Shown: piece after piece, positions 1 through 11,600 of the stretch
Position numbering within the stretch: the first letter of the stretch is position 1
Layout of the letters: every line of letters starts with the position of its first letter
Origin: Tyto alba
Taxonomy: Eukaryota; Chordata; Aves; Strigiformes; Tytonidae
Assembly: GCF_018691265.1 (NCBI RefSeq)
Contig: NW_024881321.1
Location: 19,321,698-19,385,697, forward strand
Reading direction: 5' to 3'
Length of the DNA stretch: 64,000 nt
Notes under the pieces: model-generated
Database searches by the model: none
Seen by the model: only the letters and a program-made list of their open reading frames with translations
Told to the model about the DNA's origin: nothing
Made by a program: the position numbers and the translations under genes

Positions 1-382
1 GGAGAGACATCTCACCCCCAAACCTCCCCCCCCCGGCCAGGTGCTCCTCGCTCCTTCACGAAAACCACCCTGGGCGCGATCACGGCGGCAGCCCCGGGGC
101 CGGGGGGTGAGGGACCGGGGGGTGTGGGGGGGGCTGTTGGGGGGTAACGGCCTCCGGAACCCCGGGAGGCGTCGGGCTGCTGCCGGCTCCCGCCCGGTCC
201 CTCCCGCTGCCCCCGGAGGCAGAAGCTGCCGTAGGGAGCAATTTTTCCCTCTGTCTGATCTTTCGGAGGTACAAGGAAGAGAGGGGAGGAGGAGAGAATT
301 TTTTTTTTTTTTTCAGGCACCGTTTGATCTCTCTCTTATCAAGCCCGAGAAGAAAAACTTTCCCTTCGCAGTCCTTGGGACA

Positions 383-385
<3 letters not shown>

Positions 386-413
<28 letters not shown>
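386..413 (+). repeat. poly-T run (28 T)
   Basis: An uninterrupted run of 28 T sits inside the first GC-rich block. A shorter T run lies at about 300-313. Such runs vary in length and generate spurious Phe/Lys-rich open frames on both strands. Confidence 0.9.
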
Positions 414-1375
414 GGTGCGTGTGTGTTTTGGAAGAAGGGAAGCGCTAACTTTAAAGCAATACTTGAAATCACAGCCCCCTCTGATGCTGCCCCCACGCTC
501 TCCGCGCCGCAGCCCCCCTTGCCCACTCGAGCGCGGGGGCTGCTGCCCGCGGGGGGGCCCCCAGGGCTCTCTGGGGACCAGCCCCTCCTTGTCAGCAGCC
601 CCCCCTCTCCCCGCCACGCACAGCCGGCTCCCCGGGAAAGACGGCTTGAGCCAGGCTCAGCATCGCACGGGCCTGGTAATAGATTTTATCTTAATGTTCG
701 CTGTTATTTCTATTCCTCGTGGGTACGTCCAGCCTCATGAATACTGATGGCAATAAACTCGCAGGCTTTGAGGGGCGAGTTCATTTGCGATACGACCACG
801 CTACAGCCCTACTTTTATGGCCCAAGATGCTCAATAAAGCGAGGGAGGCATATATATATATAACGCATTTACTTGTCTCCCGTAGTTTTCTCCAGCTTCA
901 AATGCAAGAAATAGCCAGATTTCCTTAATTGACTGAACTGCCTATCTCGAGAAAGTAATAAAGTAACCCCTTATTCCCACAGTGAAACGATTTATAAATT
1001 AATTACTGTAACCCATTGTATTTGATTTCTCTTTTTAGGATTCCCCAAAGATGAATATACTAAACCTTGGGATATTAAGTATTAACGTCTGATCATAGTT
1101 TGCTATATATCCCGACTTCAGGAAAAAAAAAAAAAAAAAGTTAATGTGGATCTTACAGAACTGCTCACTCCAAACCTTCCGGATATTTTTATTTCACCAA
1201 ACGTTAGCTTTACATTTTTTAGTCGCGGTATTTGTCCTACCCTGAGTGTCAGGGAGAGCACCGAGAGAAAACCTACGGGACGTGTTATTTGGTGAAGTTC
1301 ACTGAAAGTCAATATCCCATTTAGTGTAAAAGCTATTTTCCCTTTAGATGATAAAAATCAACCTTCAGAAGAAGA

Positions 1376-1424
1376 AAAACCAAACAAAACCAAACAAAAC
1401 CAAAACAACAAACCAAACCCAAAG
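1376..1424 (+). repeat. A-rich AAACC/AAAAC simple repeat
   Basis: Degenerate units of the form AAACC and AAAAC are repeated for about 50 bases. Similar tracts occur at about 4588-4664, 13318-13362, 13838-13870 and 17233-17262, so this is a dispersed simple-sequence type in the locus. Confidence 0.7.
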
Positions 1425-2091
1425 CCCAATCAGCCCTTTGGGTGAATGCACAAAAAGTATTTCCATGTCCTAATGAGGGCTTTCCTTACGTCAGCAAAGC
1501 TCTGCTAATTACTGATGTACAAGCCGCAATAATTGCTTTTGCAGCCAAAGTATAGAATGTTGTCATATTAAAAATTGAAAGGCTTGATGGCGGTTTAGGT
1601 CCCAAGGTAGTTCTCCACGTCCCTTTTCGGGGAAGCGAGGAGCCCGGCGGAGCCAGGCGGGGGTCCGGTGGAAAACACTGCGGGTCCTGCTGCCGGTCAA
1701 GTTTCTCGCTCTTTCTTTGAAGCGATGCGGAGGAGTTAAAAAGCACACCGAGCAAGCCCCTCCAGCAAAACACCTTCCAGTCCACGCTCGCTTTCCACGC
1801 CGGCTCCGTGGGCAAACCCGCTGCTGGCTTCCACCCGCGCCCACGATCTCTCCCGCTCCCTGGGCGCCACGTTACGATGGAGTGGCCGAAAAACGTCGCC
1901 TTCCTCCCCTCAGGAAGAGCCGGAGTGGGGCTGGGAGGAGGCAGGGGACGGCCAGCAGCGAAGTGTCCCCACGCTCCGGGCTGCCCTCGGCTGCCAAAAC
2001 CGGGAGCGGAGCGCTCGGATCCCCCCCCACCCCCCCGCGCCAATCAAAGCACCTTCCGAGGGGCTGGGAAGTAGTTGCCTTGTCATGTAAC

Positions 2092-2240
2092 ACATTGCCC
2101 TGATTTATTATAAAATTTTAACGAAATCATGCATATTTTAACAGCCTTTAATCACTGCATGAAAATTTAATTCATGAACTGTAGCGCGTTTAAATAAATG
2201 AAGTGTTAATTCATTAGGATTAATTAATTTGTTAAAGGAT
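2092..2240. promoter_or_regulatory. AT-rich homeodomain/POU-like block
   Basis: An AT-rich stretch directly abuts a GC-rich island. It contains ATGCATAT at 2129-2136, a second TGCAT further on, TTAATTCATGAA and a TTAATTAATT core. These resemble octamer, BRN3-type and homeodomain sites. The position upstream of the inferred POU4F1 would suit an autoregulatory element. This is inference from motif appearance only; AT-rich DNA gives such matches by chance. Confidence 0.35.
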
Positions 2241-2760
2241 TGTGTGCAAGGTTAAGGTGGAAGAAAAACTCTTCGTTAGTTTCGCGTCTTAATCACCAGG
2301 TTTTGTTAACAGTGAAGGAGGGGAGGGGGGGGGTGGGGAAGCAACACCAAAAACCCCGCGACGAGGGTTTGCGTGGGGCGGGGGAGGGAAATCTCGGCTT
2401 TCCCCGGCCTTTTTTTCGTAGCTGGGGTCGGGTGGGCTGGCAGTGGTGCCCGGACAGGTTAATTAACTTAATTCTAGGTGATCATGTGGAGGCGGGAGCC
2501 GACGAGCCCCGGGCTGGAGGTGCCGGTGACAGGCGCGTCCCCTCCGGGCAGGGGCTGAGGATTCCGCGCCGCCGTCCTGCCGGCGGCTGGGAGCCAGCGC
2601 CAGCACTTCTCTCCCCAAAATTTGGAGCCGGCTTTAAACCGGCTGGGAGAAAAAAAAAAAAATAAAAAAAAAATTAAAAATTACTGACACCGTTTCCAGC
2701 GAGGTCCGGATTGCCACGAAGCCGCCTCGGCCCCGGCGCTCAGATGGGCTGAAGCGGGAG

Positions 2761-5700
2761 AGAGTGACCCGGGAAAAGGACAGAGACCTCGCTCATCCGT
2801 GCCGGTCCCCGGGCTTTCCCCAGGACATTTCCCCGGCTTAAAACTGGCACCCAGTGACCTGGCTGAGGAGCATCAGGTGTGAATAGCAGCTGCCCGATGG
2901 ATTTTGATGATGTTCGCCTGGCTTCCCTGAAAAACAGCAGACAGCACCCACAGAGCCTGTAAGAGCAGGAGGGAGGAGACATCTCCTACTGAGAAAAGCT
3001 GAAAAAAAATATCAGGAATATTAAATTTAATTTTTCAGCCCAGTTTCATCCGCCCCTGCTACGTTCACGACTGTCAAGGCACACGCAAGCTTTTCCCTCC
3101 ATCCTTCAGCTAACAGAGGTGTTTCCAGTTAGAGCTGAGGGACGCTGAGGCAGCAGCTCGATGTTGGGCCAGGAAGGCAGGACGGACAGGCCACCCCTTT
3201 AGGCTGGGCCTGACAAGCTGGTGGCTCGTCACAGCGGTACTGGACTGCTGCAAGGGACCAAGGCGCAGGAAGGGCCAGACCTGGGTTAGTAGCCAGAGGG
3301 GATTGTTTATCACCTCTGACCGTGGGCAATCCTTGGAATAACTGTGAACCCCACCCCCCGCCCCAAGTTACTTCGGAGCTGCTTTTCCTCTCATCCAAAC
3401 CTGAGAGCGGAGAAGGGAAGAGCCTTAGTCTATTTATGTGGGACAGTGTGATGCCAAAAGCAGCAAGGAAGGAGCATCAGCTTCACAGTTTGCAAAACAC
3501 TCACTCTAACCACAGTCCTGAAGAGGTGTGTAAAGACTGTTTTCCAAACCTGTGGCTGATAGAAATCAGAGGCAGGACTTGGATACTGTGCAAGAATTAG
3601 GATTAGATTTAGCTGGTTTAAACAGCCTTTAAATGACATCATCTGATGAGGGAAAGTTGCGAAATGGAGGAAGGGAGATACAAGTTAGCACACACAGTAT
3701 TGCATATACAAGCTATGCATTGTCTCCCTTGCCCCCTTTTTAAAGATATTTTTAAAAGAGAGACTAAAGCACATTGAAAAACAAACACAGGCCAAGTCAG
3801 CACCTGGTGCTTGTAGGTAGAGCTGTTCCAGCAGCCTTTCATCCGAGGAAGCAACAGAAAGTAGCACTGGGCTCTCACGAGGCTTTCAGGGAATCCCAGA
3901 GGAGGAACAGGTCACTTGCCCGACCACGTGTAGGTACAACTGCCCACAGCAAAGTGAAAACCTGACCTTGACGTTCTTGCTCTTAGGTGTAACTCAACAG
4001 ATTTCAGTGGCAACAAACTGAGGCCAGTAGCAATCTCACTCTCCTGGGTTACCAACACCCCTGGAGAGCGTTTTGCTGTGTTAAAACCTGCCAGTTGCCT
4101 CATATTTAGTACAGTATTATTAGATGAAGTAAAAATTTTATGAGCTATTAAATATCATTAGACATCATAGATCTCATCTCTACATCACTTTGAAACATCC
4201 AGTGTCTTAATCAACATTGTAATAGGTATGTTTTAGATCTTGTGTTTTCCAGTCCTGTGTTACTACATAACTGGGTAACTACTATAAAAAATTAACAGCA
4301 ATGAACTCCCGTTTAGGCCCTTTATTCAGAGAGCATGGTGAGTGCAGTGAGAGATTAATCAAGCACAGCACTGACAGAATGCAGCCTGTGGAACTGAAAC
4401 CTCATGGATGGCCAACGAATTTCTAACTGAAGAAACCCTAGTCATTACATATAGCTTACATTTTTTAGTTGATATTGCACCAATCACTCTGTCAAACTTT
4501 AAACCAAAAGGAATACAATCTACATTAACCAAATAAGATGAGGAATTTAGAGTGTGGTACTTGTTTTAAAGGACTCGATTAAAGAAACTAAACAAAACAC
4601 AAAAGCCACCCAAACAACACCCAAAACCAACCCAAAACAAACCCCAGCCAAACAAAACAAGACTAAGATACAAGGATTCAAATCTGTTTCAGCTTTACAA
4701 CTTGCGAAATGTAAAATGTTCCTACTTATAGCACTGGATGCAGTCACAATGTGCTCACTGTATCCGCAGCTGAGATCTGAGAGCTTGGAAATCAAGTAAT
4801 TATGGACAATTACAATCACTTTCTTGCCACAACGTAGGCAGTTACCAGCTGGGAGGCTGTAGGTGACAACGTATGTGCTCCCACAACTGTTCCCGGTGAA
4901 AAGACAGTACATGGTCTGAAATGTCTCATTCTCTGTCCCCACTTGAAAATAAGATATGAAATTTGTGACCTTGATCTTCAGAGTTTTTTTTTTTTTTAAC
5001 CTTAGGCTCGTCTCGTCTCTCCATTCAAGTTGCATGACATGTAAAGTCAAACTATATTGAAAAGCAAGTCCATAAAGTGTTCCTGTCCAAAGGACTAGAA
5101 AGTAGCATGAAGAACAGCACAATGTTTTCCTGTATTCTAGTTTGACTTCAGGTATGATGCCAGTTGTATTAATTTTTCCATCACCAAAAGTTACTTATGT
5201 ATCAGAAGTTTACTGGAGTACAAAATGAAGCCTGTAAACGCACCCTCCCCACCCCCACAATGAACCAAAACAATGACCTTAACACTTCCTCACTGCATGT
5301 TTGCAATTGTTTTGCAATACAAGGATGTTTTAAGAAAGTATTAGAGATGTATTTTGAAAAGCCCATGCCTCTTCTCCCACAGAGTAAAATCAAGGCAGTA
5401 TTTTTCTGCCTTGCTAGCAAAACTATGCAAATCAAGTAGCAGCTCATGTCCAGATGGTTTTGCCAGCTCCCTAATTTCTGAAAAACGTTAAAATTGAACG
5501 GCTAGATTTTTCTCTGAAGATTAAAATTCAGATGGTATACTGAAAGCAGTATATGAAAGCACAATGCCATTCTGCTTATCACCCAGAAAGGGTCCTGGCA
5601 TATATGGCTTGAATGATGATTTTTTGGCAAAGCTCTTTCGCAAAAAAAGAGAAGTCCCAGTTTAGAATGAACACACGAATTGCACAAATGCATGCACACA

Positions 5701-6284
5701 TTACAATGTGAAATGTAGTTCTTGTTCAAACCGCTTACAGGACTTAACTTCACAAAATACGCACTGGTCTACTGGAATTTTCCAGGGGGCTATCCTTCTT
5801 TTCAAAGGGACAAAAGGCAGCATATGGATTTTTCATATCATAGGTACTGCTGAGGTGAGGACATGTTTGTAAGAAATGTCATCAGAGGCCTATATAGAAA
5901 GAAAAACCTGCATCTTGCAATTAAATATGCCCTTTAAAAAACCCAAAACTTAAACACAATAATGCAAAGAAACCAATTTTGCTCCGCTGCTTAATTAGGT
6001 CTCCTGCCTGTAGTAGGCCATCACATTATGTTGACCTATGCAATACTTTATGGGAGAGTCACCTCCAGAGAGGCCGAAAGCCATTTCCATCAACTGTATC
6101 GATGCTGACACTGGAACAGTAATATGTCTAACAAGGAGGAGGAAAAGAGATTTGATTTCTTTTGTGTATAAACTCACATTTATGTTTTACAGAACTTAGA
6201 TATCTCTTTTCCAAATTGTAATAAAAAAAAAAAAAGTTTTCCCATTCTTTTTTTGCTAATTCAATATTTGAGGCAACATCAAGG
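2761..6284. other. intergenic, no gene seen
   Basis: Unique-looking intergenic sequence lies between the GC-rich left edge and the end of the OBI1 transcript. The short open frames have no recognisable homology and no coding character. An A-rich AAACC-type tract lies at about 4588-4664. Otherwise I see nothing I can name. Confidence 0.6.
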
Positions 6285-6305
6285 ATTACAGTGCTTATAA
6301 CATGT

Positions 6306-6311
6306 TTTATT
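6306..6311 (-). terminator. canonical AATAAA polyadenylation signal for OBI1
   Basis: The plus strand reads TTTATT, so the transcript has AATAAA about 820 nt after the stop codon. A TG-rich stretch (TTGATGTTGCC on the minus strand) follows within about 40 nt, as expected of a downstream element. No transcript evidence is available to me. Confidence 0.5.
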
Positions 6312-6333
6312 CAATTCACATAGAAAAGCATGC

Positions 6334-6371
6334 AGTATTAATGTAAAATGGTAGAGTATTAATGTAAAATG
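6334..6371. repeat. 21-bp tandem direct repeat in the 3' UTR
   Basis: The unit beginning AGTATTAATGTAAAATG starts at 6334 and again at 6355. The first 17 bases are identical in both copies. It lies just upstream of the polyadenylation signal. Confidence 0.85.
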
Positions 6372-7129
6372 TTCAGTGCACATTAGGTAAACAAGTCATT
6401 AGCATACAAACCCATTTTTATGGTCTATACAGGCATACTGAACACATTTAGAATAACAATGCTTTTTGGGAACTAAATTAAAAATTGTGCTTAACTTCAA
6501 AAAATACAAGTCATGTTTGCAGTGTGAAAGAAGGGATGCTTTCTAATTGAAGTGCTGTAACCCTGAAAAGAAAGGGGCTGCTACCTTACACCCACTTAAA
6601 ACAAGAGTTTCAGTACAGTACAGTGCTATGAAACAGTTCAAGCAGCAACATTTCCTCTGGGAGGCAAGTTTTATGGCAAAACTGACATTGTTTTATAGCA
6701 ATTTGATGAATCCATAGGATATATAGCCAGTAGCTGCCTTCCACGCACAAAATGTAATCTTTAGGAATGGAAAATGTAACCTTTAAAACAAATTCTTACA
6801 TAAATGACTGATTTGACAAGACCACTTAAAACTGTCCTGTTCAAGGGTGCCATTAGCTGTGCTCATAACTGGAGGATAATGTAACCTGAAAACTTAAAAG
6901 AACATCCAAAACCCTAAAACCCCCAAGTAAGTAAGATGCCCAAAGAAAAGATTCTGGAATGGTTCGTCCCTAGGAAAGAGCTTGTAATGGGCAAGGGAAC
7001 ATTCCGTTTTCACCTGGTCGAAAAAGACAGGATCAGATTGCATGGAAGTCATTAAAAATTAAGTTCACCTGTAAATATTAAACATTTGCAGGTTGACAAC
7101 TTTGAGTCACATTCAATTTCCAAGCAGAG

Positions 7130-8627
7130 TCAGTTTTTGGTGGTTTTTGATGGACTAGCACTGGAAAGGCTGCTTTGAATTTTCCTCTTGGTTGACTGAC
7201 TGACATTTTTATTTTTCCTTTCAGCTATAAAGGAAGACATCCAAGGAGGATTAAGCTGATTGTGCAGGTCAGATGACATCTTTAAAAAGCAAGAACCAAA
7301 CTTTTGTTCCTCAAACAACCTTTGTGAGTTACCAAACAGCAGACTCTGGGAAAAGTCTCTCTGAAATAAACGGTTTGGAGGTTTGCTATCACTAGCTGCT
7401 ACATTTTGGCCTGTAAACAGCGGAAAGTGGTCATTCATATCCAGCTCAGATGGGGAGAGGATGGAAAACATAGCAGGTTTCCAGCCAGTTCTGTCAACTG
7501 CTAGATCGCTTGTCTCTGGACACTTCATACTCCGTTCCTCATTCATCTCTTCCAGTTTCTTCTCAGTTTCATTCAGAAGCTTAGAGCATTCTATTGACTT
7601 TGAAGAATTATCAAGATCAGAGGCCTTGAAATTATAGCATGGACTCTTGCTGTTGTCCGATTCGGACATCATTGAGTCCAATTCAGAAATTTTATCAAGG
7701 TAGGCTGCATCCATAGATGCCTCACTGGAGGTTCTTGTGCGATTCATTTCAGAAGAGCAGAGAGTATGTAGCCTTTTGGGCAAGCAAGAACCTGTTTTAT
7801 CACTGGACTTTGCTGATGTCTCATCTGACTGACTGGCTACTGAATTTTGCTCTGATTCATCAAAATCTAAGTTCTCAGCAAAATTTGTGGGGCAGGTCCC
7901 CCAAAAACCTGATTTTCCTGTAGTAAAACAGTTTAGCTTCTTTTCGCTATTACAGCTGCCTGTGCCGTGTTCTGGAGAATCTTTGCTGCAGTCATCTGAA
8001 GCATCACAAAACTCTTCAAATTTCAGTTTTCTCAGGAATGTTGATGGTTTCCTTGCCTTTTCTTTTCCATCAGGAGTGTTCAACTGAAGGCGACTAAGAG
8101 ACAGAAACGGAGTGCATGGCGGTGGAAGATCATAAAGTTCTTCTTCATCCTTATATGGGGTACATTCCTCAATTTTATTCCACTGCTCTTCTAAGCAGGC
8201 ATCCATATTTGTAGTATTTTCATCCAGGAGAACTCCATGACATCCTGGAAATAGTTCTTTCTTTGGGGGACACTGGGTATTTGAACCATCTTGACTAGAA
8301 GAGCTTAAACAAGTTCCACCACTTGTCAGCTGTTCGAGACTGTCAGGACTCTGACTGGTAGTCAAAGCTTTTTTGTCCTCAACTTGGGTTTTCAAAGATG
8401 TTGTATCTTCAGTGCTCTCAGTTCCTTTAGCATCCGTGGAAAGTGCTCTCTCACTAACAGCACCTGCTGTCTGGGTTCCTTTGCCTGCATTTTTCAGCTG
8501 TAAAAGCTGACATTCCATTTCTTCTATGTATTTATCACTTCTTTCCAGTGCCTTTTTTAGACGGTTCATTTCACGTTCACTTTGTTCTACTTTGGACTGA
8601 AGTGCAGCTACTGTAAACCTACCAAAC
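7130..8627 (-). CDS. OBI1: OBI1 coding exon 6 (C-terminal two thirds)
   Basis: Encodes the last base of codon 213 through residue 711 and the stop codon. It starts FGRFTVAALQSKVEQ, the end of the coiled coil, followed by about 450 residues that are Ser-, Asp- and Glu-rich and likely disordered. Conserved blocks include YKDEEELYDLPPPCTP, the segment around RTRTSSEASMD and the C-terminal KRKIQSSLSS. The open frame continues upstream to 8713, but those codons are intronic because a strong acceptor (TTCTTACAG) lies at 8628-8634 and family similarity starts exactly after it. Confidence 0.96.
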
Positions 8628-11600
8628 CTGTAAGAAGTAAAAAAGAAAGAAAGTATTAAGCTGGAAAAAGACATTCTTGTGGTGCTTTGCAAGCTCATTT
8701 CAAGAAAGAACAAAGCTATTAAGCACTATGTTAATTTGAAAACAAAAGTCAGAACTTTTCTCTGCTAGTTATAAAAAACAAAAATCATCATATATAATGC
8801 ACAGGTGGAGGTGAATACCTGAAAAGCCAAAATTAAACTGTTAGTGGTAGTAAGGCAATAACAAGCAGATTACCCTTCCAGGGACTGGTTCTATCAATTC
8901 AACTCAAATATGCATGAAGAATTATCCCCTAAAACAATGGCAAAGATTTATGATAACATTTGAACAGTGGTCCACATCTTGAAATATTTACATTCAATCA
9001 TTTTCCTACAGTACAGCAGTGTTTTACAATACATTTCTTACTCAATGTCACCTTGTCAAATATAAAATGCCAATATGAAATTCAGAAATTGCAATAGTCC
9101 TTAGAGGTGGTTTAAATACTTATATAGACTATTTCAATTATGTTCCTGTTAGATATACAGCTTTTCCTCAGCCATCGCGTGGATGGTACTTCCACTTACT
9201 TCAGAGCTACTTGTTTTTTTGAGCTTTACAACTGGTGCAATCTAATTTCTTCCCTGACTCCAATACAAAAAAACCTGCCACTTGTGGTTTGTGAGAGTTG
9301 CGTGTTCGTGGGGCTTCCAGCCTGAGCACATTTTCAACTGCCAAGATACAGACTTGCCTTCCCCCTATCTTCCACCAGCTTTCAAGACTGACCTTCCCCA
9401 GAGGGCAGGTGAAGGTTTCAGCTATGTGCCCTGACTAATTCTAACCTGTCACTGACAGGAGGGCACCAGGGAATTCCCTGCTCCATTCGACGCTTTCAAT
9501 TTACAGAAAGAAAAAACAATTAAAGTTCTGGTATTATTAGGAAGGAGAAAAGGACCTGCAGCCACCCTACAACTCTGACACGTAAGGTTTTCTATCACAA
9601 AGAAATGACAATTCTGTATGTGGGCTTACACACTAACCTCCGTTTTCCATCTTGCAGCTCCATGTCACAGCATAAGTTTACGTTCGCTCTTCCAGCACAA
9701 ACACAGCCTGGAATTCCCACCCTGTTTCTTTGTCTGTCCGTCTGTCCCTCCTTCAGCATCTTTGAGTCACAGGGAATTCGCATTCCATCCCCTCACCCCT
9801 TTGCAAAATGCTCCCATCGCAGCCCTTAGACCAGTCAGGTCTGAAGGTGGTCTATCTGTGGCCTGTGACTATGCTGAAAAAAACATCCATGAATATCTAT
9901 GCATGCATTTCGAGCAAAGAACCAAACTGGTTTTTGTTTCTTCAATTCCTGAGCCCAAAGCAGTAGGAAACTGCTCTACGCTGACAACTGCAATACAGTT
10001 AAATGGGCAGTCAGGGAAAGGAATAAGGGGTGTCACAAGCCCCAGACAAGCTGGGCATGAGTGACCAGATCTACTGCTGTATTTCACCGCTCCACTGTTT
10101 CTGCATATTGAAAGGACTCTGAAGATTTTTGGTGTAGATGTTTCCAGTGGTGGGGAAGATTCACACAACAGTCTAAGTCAGTTCTTCCACAGAATTGATA
10201 GTTGACTACGTTTTAAATCAGGTTAGCCTAAGATCCACACCATTTTGGTATTTGTCACTCACTGCTTTGTAGACATGAAATGGCAAGGTAGTAGTTTTAT
10301 ATTTAGACTAGGAGAGTTTACTTAGTAAGACTTTTTTCCCCTAAAAGAAGCTAGCTGGATTGGAACTCTATCGAGGCAAGGACACCCCCACCTCCACATT
10401 AACTCTACTCAATTATCTTTGTCTTCATAAAAATGAAGACAGACCATTTTTCATTTCCTTCTTCTATGGGTAACAAGTTTAAATTGATTATAGCAGTTTC
10501 TCCATTTCTGGTTGCATGTGAGAGGGAAATGGAAGAAAGGGTGTACAAGACCTCATACCTCTCCCCTACAAAACTTACATAAAAAGCAGAATCACAGACA
10601 GCTCAGGAATGTTTCAATTATACTTTTGGGTGAACAGGGTTACAATTAAATAAGCATCCTCATACACAACACATTTTGGCTTATTCCCTCCTTCAGTAAA
10701 AGGAACTCAGATTTTAGTTTAAAGTACTGAAGGAGCCACTGTAGCACAGCAGGGCCCAAACAAGACCCTTCTTGCTTTCCAGGAGTGATCGAAAACTATT
10801 TATTTTGCCTTTCTCTAACAGATCTGTTCACACAGCCTTACAGAACCAAACCCTACACTGCTTAATAAAGGATATAAAAGTGGTGCAAAAATACAATTTA
10901 GTCTAACAGCCAAGTGAGAGACGAGGAAAAATGCTTATGTAAAATAAGCAAGATTTTCTGGGGTCTGCTGTAACAGACACTTTGATATAAAAATTAAACA
11001 TGTTTACATTTATATGCATACCTGACAATTCCTTTTTAATGGAAGAATGGTGTAATATGTTTATTTAATGCAAGTAGCATTAGTGACAGCCTGAGATTTG
11101 CTTATGAGGAAGAAGCACTGTATTCTCAAGTGCAACTTTTATAACAAGTGTCCTTTGGTTAAAAAAAAAAAATACAGTATGTTGCTCAAAGCAAAATAGC
11201 ATCACTAATACGTTAATTGTTGTAGAGGGATGTGCTTGGGAATTTTGGTTTTCAGAAATGGAGCATATGACATGCTGCCTACAAACTGTTACCTCTGCAG
11301 TTAGGCACCAGAACAGTAGCTGCTTTCTGTTCCTGCTTTGAGACTTGTACGCATTTATTTCCCAAATTTTCAAGGACATGGATTTTTAAGACAGCCATAT
11401 TACAATGCACAAGTTTAAACCAATTATGTCAGACCAGAGCATGACACAGGTGTTTTTGTGATTGATCTGGCAGGTCAACAAACACTTTAAGAGACTCGCA
11501 TATTTTGGTTAAAGAAAGCAGAACCCTCATCTCCCCAAACCAAACCACTAAGCAATTTCCTCCTCTTTTTCCTTCAGATGTATAGTGAGCTGTGCCATAG

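Larger units (their letters stand above)
1..2760. promoter_or_regulatory. GC-rich island chain, probable 5' flank of POU4F1
   Basis: Three GC-rich, CpG-containing blocks (about 1-650, 1610-2060 and 2310-2760) alternate with AT-rich sequence. This pattern is typical of the surroundings of developmental transcription factor genes. No open frame here resembles a known protein, and I looked for the POU4F1 first exon without finding it. The assignment rests on synteny: in human, POU4F1 lies beyond the 3' end of OBI1 on the same strand, so its promoter would face this edge. Known of the family: POU4F1 has upstream autoregulatory and sensory-neuron enhancers. Which blocks are promoter, 5' UTR or enhancer cannot be decided from the sequence alone. 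Confidence 0.45.
6285..7129 (-). other. OBI1: OBI1 3' UTR (inferred extent)
   Basis: This stretch runs from the stop codon of the last exon to a polyadenylation signal. The end at about 6285 is placed 15-30 nt past AATAAA (6306-6311 on the minus strand) and is not exact. A near-perfect tandem duplication of about 21 bp (6334-6371) lies just upstream of the signal. Longer or shorter 3' UTR isoforms are possible. Confidence 0.5.

Noticed and set aside
41..740. Overlapping open frames on both strands with poly-Phe or poly-Lys
   Set aside because: They arise from T runs and GC-rich sequence. No domain or coding signature is present, and none matches POU4F1.
8628..8713. Upstream extension of the last OBI1 open frame (29 extra residues with a Met start)
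   Set aside because: A strong 3' splice site lies at 8628-8634 and family similarity starts directly after it, so these codons are intronic.
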